Shown here one piece after another: positions 23,814 to 32,544 of a stretch of 64,000 nt of DNA (positions are counted from its first letter, which is position 1; every line of letters starts with the position of its first letter). This DNA comes from Sweltsa coloradensis (taxonomy: Eukaryota > Arthropoda > Insecta > Plecoptera > Chloroperlidae): the NCBI GenBank assembly GCA_024449915.1, contig JAMZAV010003159.1:39643-103642 (forward strand), written 5' to 3'. The notes under the pieces were generated by a model. The model saw nothing but the letters and a program-made list of their open reading frames with translations, did no database searches and was not told the DNA's origin. The position numbers and the translations under genes were made by a program.

Positions 23814-23960
23814 ATGAGCATGTCTAAGCATTGAAGCGGTGCTGCAAAAGCTAAAATTAAACGAAAGAGAGACGATACAATTTTCTGCTGAAATGAGTAA
23901 AACAACAAAGTTAAGTGCGTTTTTTTAACTCGGTCAAATTCCACAGCTTTCCCAATAAAT
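23814..23960 (+). pseudogene. hAT-type transposase N-terminal fragment (tentative)
   Basis: From ATG 23,814 the frame reads MSMSKH, stop, then SGAAKAKIKRKRDDTIF. After a one-base shift it reads AEMSKTTKLSAFF. A basic start with a Ser-Gly-Ala plus Lys/Arg block followed by a short SAFF or SKFF motif resembles the N-terminus of DUF4371/ZMYM-like hAT transposases. It carries a stop and at least one frameshift and is cut off by the inverted-repeat block at 23,965. The identification is pattern-based and tentative. Confidence 0.4.
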
Positions 23961-24576
23961 AACGAAGAATCTAGGGCGACGGTCGTTCGCCCGCAGCCAA
24001 GCGCACGCGACTGCTAGTAGGCGACGATAACTCGGCCCTGTTTACAGCTACCCGAGTTGGGGGGTTTTCAGCTATCGGCACACGCCGTCCCAAAAGATTT
24101 ACAATCTTGAAACTCGGTATATGACCTGATATGTGGTCCATGACATACAAAAAAAAAAATCAGCCCGATCCGATAACTCGTTCTGTGTTAAAAAAAGTGC
24201 GTAAAAGTAGATGAAAATCTTTCGGCTGGCTGGTTGGTTTGGGTTTGGTTGGTTGGTTGTTTGGGGGGGGGGGGGTAGTGGATTCTGCCATAGAGGAATA
24301 AAAGCCTACAGAGAAAACGGTACATCTTAGAACTATAAAACTTGGACCACACTTAGATGTACTCAGACTCACAACTTCCGCCGAGAGACAAGCAATATTC
24401 CCCCCCAACCCCCCCCCCTAAATCATCCCCTAAAATTAAAATAATTCATAGCTCTAACCCGGAATTGAATTTTTATTCAAATTAGTTATTAAAATTGTGT
24501 TCTTAAGTATTTTAATCCAATCGGCCTATTCTCATTATAAAAACCACATTTTGTCAACCCTTATCCCTAATAGTTT

Positions 24577-25079
24577 ATAATAAAAATACAAAAATTTGTA
24601 AAAAAACGGCAGCCAAGCTCTCCTTCCAAAGTCTTCGGCTATGAATGCTGTGAGATATAGAAGTTGAGCCAAGCATTTCATTTTTTCTCCCTAGTTTCAC
24701 ATTGAAAAGAAGTAAGATCATTTCGCCTGTTGACAAGCGCCAAGCCAACCCTTTTCGTGGTAAAAAAAGGAAACTTTTAAACTCAAAATTATAAAAAAAG
24801 TACTTGGCCATTGACTTTTTAGAGTCCTCGTACCAAAATCAATAGCCAAGTATATTTTTTTATGATTTTGTGTTTAAATTTTTTCCTTTTTTTACCACGA
24901 AAAGGGTTGGCTTGGCGCTTGTCAACAGGCGAAATGATCTTACTTCTTTTCAATGTGAAACTAGGGAGAAAGAATTAAATGCTTGGCTCAACTTCTATAT
25001 CTCACAGCATTCATAGCCGAAGACTTTGGAAGGAGAGCTTGGCTGCCGTTTTTTTAACAAATTTTTGTATTTTGGGGGG
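24577..25079. repeat. Palindrome 1 (240-bp arms)
   Basis: Arms 24,577-24,815 and 24,837-25,079 are near-identical reverse complements around a 21-bp spacer (TAGAGTCCTCGTACC). Arm landmarks are GGCAGCCAAGCTCTCC at the outer edge and CTTGTCAACAGGCG inside. Each arm carries an open frame of 60-80 codons (EMLGSTSISHSIHSRR), conserved only because the DNA is nearly identical. Confidence 0.85.
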
Positions 25080-25452
25080 ATATCACATCTTTTTGTTGTT
25101 TGTTTCAAATCAAGGCTTGAAATATGTGAAATACGTGTAAAGGTGGATACAGTGCCTTTAAAACAGATTGTCTAGAAACAAAAGCTACATTTTTTTTGTT
25201 TACAATAATATGTAGGCCTAGTTGACAATATTCAATGTTTTTATTAAATTTAATATGGTAAATGTCGTCTTGGGTTTTTGTGTGAATGATTTGTTGACCG
25301 GACTATAACACATTGACGCATAATTTAAATCAGCAATTAAAATATTAAAAATGGTAATAAATACGACCTAAAGTTTTTCCCAAAGTAAAGAGTGGTAGGG
25401 AACAGTGGAGGTAAAATATCACTTGTCTCCTGGCGTATTATTATGTTTCATA

Positions 25453-26157
25453 CTAGGAAAACGCTTAAGTCCCGCCGCGTTGTTGGATGAGCGTAATTGG
25501 TGCATTGAGATACCATGTGTTATATGGATTTTCTGTTGTACTGTGAAAACATCATTACTCAGTTGAAGATTTTTTAAAATTAATATAAATTAAATAAAAA
25601 ATAAACTTTTATCTTTAATTTTTTTAATTAATCGTAATTTTAAAAAAGAAAAAATCGTAAGATTTCGATTTTCATAAGAAATAGCTATTCGATTGTGCTC
25701 TAGTTTCACAAGAATATATTAATTCAAAAAGATTAAGGTTTTGTTTAAAAAATCATTACAATCGGATAAAGCATATTGGTGTAAAAAGTCAAAGAATTGT
25801 TTTAAAAAAGAAAAATCACGTAAATTTCGATTTTTATAAGAAATAGTATTTCGATGCGCTCAAATTTTACAAGAATATTCTTAATTCATAAAATTATGGT
25901 TCTGTTAAAAAATCATCAAAATCGGATAAAGCTGTAGGTGTTTCCCCCCAATTTTCGATTGTGCTCAAAAACGTGGCCAGTTCTAAGTTCAGAGATTTCG
26001 AAGACCTCCATAAAATTTCATCGCAATCGGAGTATCGGTTTAGCCGGAATCGTGTTAACAAACAGACAAAAATACTGAAAAAAAAAAAAAAAAAAAAAAA
26101 CATTCCGGATTTTTTTCTCCAGTGTAGTGAAATGGAATCTTCGCTCCGCTCATCCAA
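25453..26157 (-). mobile_element. Helitron-like element, copy 4, with its empty site visible nearby
   Basis: Minus-strand ends are TTGGATGAGCGGAGCG (5', at 26,157) and GCGTTTTCCTAG (3', at 25,453). The flanks read TTTCATA and TTATTATG. The inverted copy of the host repeat at 28,690-28,715 carries the uninterrupted site TTTCATATTATTATG. Insertion was therefore precise, between A and T, with no target duplication, which is the Helitron signature. The 705-bp interior includes a long A-run and no coding frame. Confidence 0.75.
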
Positions 26158-27009
26158 TTATTATGTCACATCATGCCAAATTTCATGCTGATAACTCATT
26201 CGGTACCTTTATGGTGAATGCTGAAATTCCAGGTAAAAATAATATAAACTATTAGGGATGGGGGTTGAAAAAGTGTTGTTTAGGAAATGAGAATAGGCTT
26301 ATTGGGTTAAAACACATTAAAACATAATTTACTAATTTGAATAAAAATACAATTTTGGGTTAGAGCTATGAATTATTCCAAAATTTTTGGGGGTGATTTA
26401 GGGGATGTTGGGGTGGAAATATCGCTTGCATCGCGACGAATTATTTTTCATATTAGTATGTAACATCATCCAAATTCATGCTGATCTCATTTGGTGCCTT
26501 CATGGTGAATACTGGAAATCAAGGTAAAAATAATATAAACTATAAGGGAGGAGGTTGAAAAAATGTGGTTTAGGAAATGAGAATAGGGCCCATTCCCGGG
26601 TTTAAAAAACATTAAAAACATAATTTTAATAACCACCTAATTTGAAAAAAAACATCAGTTTAGATTAGAGTTATGAATTATTCCAGTTTTGGGGGTGTTG
26701 GGGTGGAATATCGCTTAATTGCCTCTCGGCGGATTACTTTTATATTATTATGTACCATCATGTCAAAAATTTTATTATGATAACTCATAAGATGCCTTCG
26801 TGGTGAAAGCTGGAAATCAAGATAAAAATAATATAAACTATTAGGAATAAGGGTTGACAAAATGTGGTTTTATAATGAGAATAGGCCGATTGGATTAAAA
26901 CACTAAGAACACAAATTTTTTTTAAAAACTAATTTGAATAAAAATTCAATTCTGGGTTAGAGCTATGAATTATTTTAATTTTAGGGGAGGATTTAGGGGG
27001 GGTTGGGGT

Positions 27010-27455
27010 GGAATATTGCTTGTCTCTCGTCGGAAGTTTTGTGATCTTTAGAAACATTTAAGTGTGGTCCAAGTTTTTATAGTTCTAAGATGTACCGTTT
27101 TCTCTGTAGGCTCTTATTCCTCTATGGCAGAATGCACTACCCCCCAACCAACCAACCAACCCAAACCAACCAACCAACCAACCACCAGCCAGCCGAAAGA
27201 TTTTCATCTACTTTTACGCACTTTTTTAACACAGAACGAGTTATCGGATCGGGCTGATTTTTTTTTTGGTATGTCATGGACCACATATCAGGTCATATAC
27301 CAAGTTTCAAGATTGTAAATTTTTTGGGACGGCGTGTGCAGATAGCTGAAAACCCCCCAACTCGGGTATCTGTAAACAGGGCAAAGTTATATCGTCGCCT
27401 ACTAGCAGTCGCGTGCGCTTGGCTGCGGGCGAACGACCGTCGCCCTAGATTTTTA
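27010..27455 (+). repeat. A unit, plus orientation
   Basis: Reverse complement of 23,968-24,420 with high identity. It contains a (CCAA)n tract and GAACGAGTTATCGGATCGGG, and ends in a strong hairpin GGGCGA-ACGACCG-TCGCCC running into CTAG. A hairpin beside a CTAG end again resembles a Helitron 3' terminus, although the next base is A rather than T. Confidence 0.7.
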
Positions 27456-28720
27456 TCTTGATTTCCAGCTTTCACCACGAAGGCATCTTATGAGTTATCA
27501 TAATGAAATTTGACATGATGGTATATAATAATATAAAAAGTAATCCGCCGAGAGGCAATTAAGCGATATTCCACCCCCAACACCCCAGCTAAAACTGGAA
27601 TAATTCATAGCTCTAATCAAAAATTGATGTTTTATTCAAATTAGTTATAAGAATTATGTTTTAATGTGTTTTAACCCAATTGGCCTATTCTCATTTCCTA
27701 AACCACATTTTTTCAACCCCCATCCCTTATAGTTTATATTATTTTAACCTTGATTTCCAGCATTCACCATGAAGGTACCTAATGAGTTATCAGCATGAAA
27801 TTTGGCATGATGGTACATACTAATATGAAAAATCATTTGCCGAGAGGCAAGCGATATTCCACCCCCAACACCCCCCAAAATCATCCCCTAAAATTGGAAT
27901 AATTAATAGCTCTAAACCAAAATTGAATTTTTATTCAAATTATTAAATTATGTTTTAATGTGCTTTAACCCAATCGGCCTATTCTCATTTCCTTTACCAC
28001 ATTTTTTCAACCCCCATCCCTAATAGTTTATATTGTTTTTATCTTCATTTCCAGCATTCACCACGAAGGCACCTAATGAGTTATAATCATGAAATTTAAC
28101 ATTATGGTACATAATAATATGAAAAATAATCCGCCGAGCGGCAATCAATATTCCACCCTCAACACCCCCTTAAATTGGAATAATTCATAACTCTAATCTA
28201 GAATTGATGTTTTATTCAAATTAGGTGGTTATTAAAATTATGTTTTAATGTGTTTTAACCCAATCGGCCTATTCTCATTTCCTAAACCACATTTTTTCAA
28301 CCTCCATCCCTTATAGTTTATATTATTTTTACCTTGATTTCCAGCATTCACCATGAAGGCACCTAATGAGTTATCAGCATGAAATTTGGCATGATGTTAC
28401 ATACTTATATGAAAAATAATTCGTCGCGATGCAAGCGATATTCCACCCCCAACATCCCCTAAATCATCCCCTAAAATTGGAATAATTCATAGCTCTAACC
28501 CAAAATTGTATTTTTATTCAAATTAGTAAATTATGTTTTAAGGTATTTTAACCCAATGTGCCTATTCTCATTTCCTAAACAACACTTTTTCAACCCCCAT
28601 CCCTAATAGTTTTTATTATTTTTACCTTGATTTCCAGCATTCACCATAATGGTACCGAATGAGATATCAGAATGAAATTTGGCATGATGTTACATAATAA
28701 TATGAAACATAATAAAACGC
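27456..28720 (-). repeat. Satellite-like B array, period about 292 bp
   Basis: The phrase TTCACCA-GAAGG recurs at 27,471, 27,763, 28,057, 28,347 and 28,640 (spacings 292, 294, 290, 293). Each unit contains GAGTTATCAGCATGAAATTT, CCCCCAACACCCC and CCAATCGGCCTATTCTCATT. Three inverted units lie at 26,158-27,009 with the same period, and one partial unit at 24,421-24,576. Confidence 0.85.
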
Positions 28721-29117
28721 CAGGAGACAAGCGATATTTTACCTCCACTATTCCCTACCACTCTTTACTTTGGGAAAAACGTTAGGTCGTATTTATTACA
28801 ATTTTTAATATTTTAATTGCTGATTAAAATTATGATTTAATTAATTATTTTATTAATATGGTTAATGTCGTCTTGGGTTTTTGTGTGAATGATTTGTTGA
28901 TCGGACTATAACACATTGACGCATAATTTTAATCAACAATTAAAATATTAAATTTAATAAAAAACATTGAATATTGTCAACTAGGCCTACATATTGTAAA
29001 CAAAAAAAATGGTAGCTTTTGTTTCTAGACAATCTGTTTTAAAGGCACTGTATCCACCTTTACACGTATTTCACATATTTCAAGCCTTGATATGAAACAA
29101 ACAACAAAAAGATGTGA

Positions 29118-29760
29118 TATCCCCCCAAAATACAAAAATTTGTAAAAAAAAACGGCAGCCAAGCTCTCCTTCCAAAGTCTTCGGCTATGAATGCTGTGAG
29201 ATATAGAAGTTGAGCCAAGCATTTCATTCTTTCTCCCTAGTTTCACATTGAAAAGAAGTAAGATCATTTCGCCTGTTGACAAGCGCCAAGCCAACCCTTT
29301 TCGTGGTAAAAAAAGGAAAAATTTTAAACTCAAAATCATAAAAAAAACTTAGTTGGCTATTGATTTTTTACGAGGACTCTAAAAAGTCAATGGCCAAGTA
29401 ATTTTTTTATGATTTTGAGTTTAAAATTTTTCCTTTTCTTACCACGAAAAGGGTTGGCTTGGCGCTTGTCAACAGGCGAAATGATCTTACTTCTTTTATT
29501 TTGGTACGAGGACTCTAAAAAGTCAATGGCCAAGTAATTTTTTTTATGATTTTGAGTTTAAAATTTTTCCTTTTTTTACCACGAAAAGGGTTGGCTTGGC
29601 GCTTGTCAACAGGCGAAATGATCTTACTTCTTTTCAATGTGAAACTAGGGAGAAAGAATTAAATGCTTGGCTCAACTTCTATATCTCACAGCATTCATAG
29701 CCGAAGACTTTGGAAGGAGAGCTTGGCTGCCGTTTTTACAAATTTTTGTATTTTGGGGGG
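29118..29760. repeat. Palindrome 2 with duplicated right arm
   Basis: Same family as palindrome 1: left arm 29,118-29,362, a truncated right arm 29,383-29,497, then the spacer phrase TACGAGGACTCTAAAAAGTC and a full right arm 29,503-29,760. The spacer is inverted relative to palindrome 1. Confidence 0.8.
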
Positions 29761-29991
29761 ATTAGTGACTACAGCCGCTGCATCTGTTTTGAGCCCCCTT
29801 GTGATTCAGAGGAGGATTTACAAGACGTACCGAATAGTGGAAAAGTGGAAATAGGAAAAGAAATTGACACCAATATGTACTTGTGTGTTATAAACAATAC
29901 AAACAAACTCAATGGTGATACGCCTTCCGATGCATCTAATATTATATTAATTGATGATAATATGGATGATTCTTCTCAATCTTCGAGCTAG
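29761..29991 (+). pseudogene. Coding-like fragment, possibly the downstream part of the hAT transposase exon
   Basis: Directly after the repeat block the plus strand is open for 76 codons to TAG (RCICFEPPCDSEEDLQDVPN, then an acidic/Ser-rich end IDDNMDDSSQSSS). Its composition is protein-like and unlike the surrounding repeats. It follows, 5.8 kb away, the fragment at 23,814 on the same strand. The link to a transposase is inference from position; I recognise no domain. Confidence 0.35.
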
Positions 29992-30296
29992 AAAAATTAA
30001 TGCTGATAATATCATAGAGACATTCGCAGAGCAAAAAGCACGCAAGAAACTTTTCGTCTTATTGCACTTGCAGCTGTAGGTGAGTTGTTTGCCATTCATA
30101 AAATGTACTGTAAGTAAATAGTTGGGAAAAAGTGAAATCGTTCTTAGTTCAAATTAAAATTGTCGTTTGCATGCTGAATTGTTCAAGTGCTTACACTATA
30201 TTAACCTAATTACATATTTATGCATCGGTTTTAACATGGAGTCATTGAAAAAATATACCGGGCCCTTGCATTCCTAGCTACGCCACTGGAAATATG

Positions 30297-31050
30297 GGCT
30301 ACGTCCAGCCTTTCAAGCAAACTCTAAGCCCCTTTGCCATTAGGCTCCAAGGGACCAAAGCCGAATACCAAAATTTGAACTAAACTTGGCCAAGAATGAA
30401 AAGAATATAATTCTTGTCGACTCCACTAGGGCTAATCCACCCTTAAAACATAAATTCTCCTTATTTCGTCACTGAAGCATGTGAAGCGTAACTTAGTTAA
30501 ATAATTGTACAAACATGATTATATCAATTTAAGAAAATAGAAGCAAATAACATTGTGCTATGCTTTGCAAGCGGATGCAGTCGCCGGGCAAAGTTAACTT
30601 ATGGACTAAGAATGCGCAAATGTTGAAGCACAGATAATACACTAGACTAATCAACCAGAATGAGTCAATGTGAAGATTACAATCTTATTCAATGGTTTCT
30701 ATGCTCTATTGTAAGAGATTAGATGACATCATATTTTTTATTGACGATGACATTATTTTTATATCCGCGAATTCTAAATTTAAATGCATACTTGTTTCAA
30801 TGTGTTGATGTCATATGGGACAGATATAGAAAATCTGCGGTTTGTTATGCCAAATTTTTTTTAATAAAATGAAATTAACAACAATATGTTGAATCTTATT
30901 TTATAATTACTTTTTCGTGAATTTAAATTTGAACGTTAAACAAATTATTTTATGGTGATATTTTTGGAGATTTCCACCTGTAAACCACGGTTTAAATTTT
31001 AATAAATAGTTGTATTTACTTTATCAACCGTGAAATCACAACTGTCACTA
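30297..31050. other. No recognisable gene
   Basis: AT-rich sequence without supported coding potential. A fragment near 30,608-30,640 resembles the arm of the foldback element at 9543-9960. Confidence 0.45.
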
Positions 31051-31132
31051 ATGGCCAGGAGGTGCCGGCCACTTTACACACGTATAACGGAGAGGCGACA
31101 TTCCCTATGATATCTCGGTGCTTAAAAACATT

Positions 31133-31203
31133 GCCTCCTGTTAGAATGGAACTCGCGACCCCTGGTTTACCTGACCAGTGCTCTGCCCCTGAGCTAAGGA
31201 GGC
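31133..31203 (-). tRNA. tRNA-like sequence (Thr-type anticodon GGT), probably a pseudogene
   Basis: The acceptor stem GCCTCCT pairs with AGGAGGC. The D arm and A box TAGCTCAGGGGCAGAGCA are perfect. The anticodon stem CTGGT/ACCAG pairs around the loop CAGGTAA, giving anticodon GGT. Defects: position 33 is A instead of the universal T, and the T stem is broken (GCGAG against CTAAC; the loop is TTCCATT instead of TTCGATT). A decayed tRNA-Thr-like gene or SINE head fits better than a working tRNA. Confidence 0.5.
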
Positions 31204-31233
31204 TGATATATTTTGTTACGCGAGCTACAGTGG

Positions 31234-31324
31234 CTTTCAGTTCGGCTTGTCAGCGGTCAAACCGGTTTCTAAGGGAGGTTCTCTAGGTTAACGTAGCTCA
31301 GGCGCTGACGAGCCGAACTGAAAG
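31234..31324. repeat. Short inverted repeat beside the tRNA-like sequence
   Basis: CTTTCAGTTCGGCTTGTCAG (31,234) pairs with CTGACGAGCCGAACTGAAAG (ending 31,324), a 22-bp stem with one mismatch and a 47-base loop. It could be the termini of a tiny TIR element. Confidence 0.6.
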
Positions 31325-31794
31325 GAATTATATATCAGTTACCTTGTACCACAAATAAAAGATACACGTACACGTATGCTTGGATATTATTTTATCTCAA
31401 CGCTTTTGTGTGTGGAAACTCGGATGTATTTTTCATTTTTTTTTAATATGTGGTTATATCTTTCTACGGTATTTGTGTGAAATTAGATTGTTTATCTCTT
31501 CCAAGGAAATGAGATTCTGTTATGAAACAACCTTCATGTTTTATTGATTCTAACACATTTGAATGAATGACTTTTCCATATTGAAAACGGGAATTTTTTT
31601 CACTATCTTATCTTTTTTCGAAATCAATTCACTCGAAATATTGTTCAAATTATGCGGAGCACAAATCCGGGGATTGGATCAACAAATTGTTAACAATTTT
31701 TGGTAAAAATTTTACTATTCCATTGTGGAAAAACATGAGGAGCTATGACGCAAAATGAAATATGTCCATCATTAAATGACAAACTTTCTTCTGG
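31325..31794. other. Unassigned AT-rich sequence
   Basis: Nothing recognisable on either strand. Confidence 0.4.
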
Positions 31795-32345
31795 TGCAAA
31801 ACGCAATATCTAACATTATATGTGATAATTAACTTGGAGTTTTGTTACAAAACGCAATATCTAACATGATATTTGATGATAAACTTGCCAGAACCAGAGC
31901 CAGAGGTTCTGGGTTCGATCCCCAGTTAGGGCATACTTTTATTACAACTGCTATCATTGATTAATAATGTCCTCAAAGCGGACTAATGCTTAAAATCCGT
32001 ATATTCATGATATAAAATCAAAAACTTTGAGTTTTGTAACAAAACGCAATATCTAACATGATATTATTTGATGATAAACTTGGAGCTTTGTTACAAAACG
32101 CAACATCGAACATTATATGTGATGATAAACTTGGAGTTTTGTTACAAAACGCAATATCTTTCATTATTTGTGATGATAAACAAACAACACACTACACAAT
32201 ACAACACACAAAACACACACAAACGCAATATCTAACATGATATTTGATTATAAACTTGGAGTTTTGTTACAAAACGCAATATCTAACATGATATTTGATG
32301 ATAAACTTGGAGTTTTGTCACAAAACGCAATATCTTACATGATAT
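31795..32345 (+). repeat. 51-bp minisatellite, left array
   Basis: Units of the form GATGATAAACTTGGAGTTTT then GTTACAAAACGCAATATC recur every 51 bp, several of them degenerate. The array is interrupted at 31,886-32,035 by a tRNA-like insert. The same unit forms the right array at 35,837-36,186. Each unit contains the near-palindrome GTTTTGTTACAAAAC. Confidence 0.85.
31886..32035 (+). repeat. tRNA-derived fragment inside the minisatellite
   Basis: Contains GGTTCTGGGTTCGATCCCCA, a T arm with B box GGTTCGATCCC. The 5' half of a tRNA is not evident. It interrupts the 51-bp units, which resume at 32,031. Confidence 0.5.
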
Positions 32346-32476
32346 TAGTTAGTAAGTAAGTAAGTAAGTAAGTATGTAAGTAAGAAAGTAAGTAAGTAAG
32401 TAATTTTTTTCATTTGACTAATAGAGAGTAGAAGTATAACACTTTCGCCTATTCTCTAGAGAGAGAGAGAGAGAGA
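32346..32476. repeat. (AAGT)n and (GA)n simple repeats
   Basis: AGTAAGTAAGT units at 32,348-32,402, and GAGAGAGAGAGA at 32,459-32,475. Confidence 0.85.
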
Positions 32477-32544
32477 TAGGTGGAGTGAAATGAATAAGGT
32501 GATAATAAAATTAAGGTTAACAAATGTTATAGATAATACATAAA

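Larger units (their letters stand above)
23965..29760. repeat. 5.8-kb block of nested inverted and tandem repeats
   Basis: The block decomposes into: A(-) 23,968-24,420; B(-) 24,421-24,576; palindrome 1 24,577-25,079; C(+) 25,080-25,452; a Helitron-like insert 25,453-26,157; B(+) three copies 26,158-27,009; A(+) 27,010-27,455; B(-) about five copies 27,456-28,720; C(-) 28,721-29,117; palindrome 2 with duplicated arm 29,118-29,760. It is thus a giant imperfect palindrome with its axis near 27.2 kb. No protein domain is encoded. It lies between two possible transposase fragments. Confidence 0.8.
12908..30288 (+). mobile_element. Candidate giant composite hAT element (17.4 kb)
   Basis: The left end begins CAGGGGCGTAGGAATAGGGG. 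The right end, read inward on the minus strand, begins CAGTGGCGTAGCTAGGAATG. Both are of the CAGNGGCGTAG type common at hAT termini. The flanking 8-mers are GAAATATC (12,900-12,907) and GAAATATG (30,289-30,296), matching 7 of 8, as expected of a hAT target duplication. Two possible transposase pieces lie inside (23,814 and 29,761). The length is extraordinary and the interior includes suspect assembly, so the two ends could also belong to different insertions. Confidence 0.45.
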
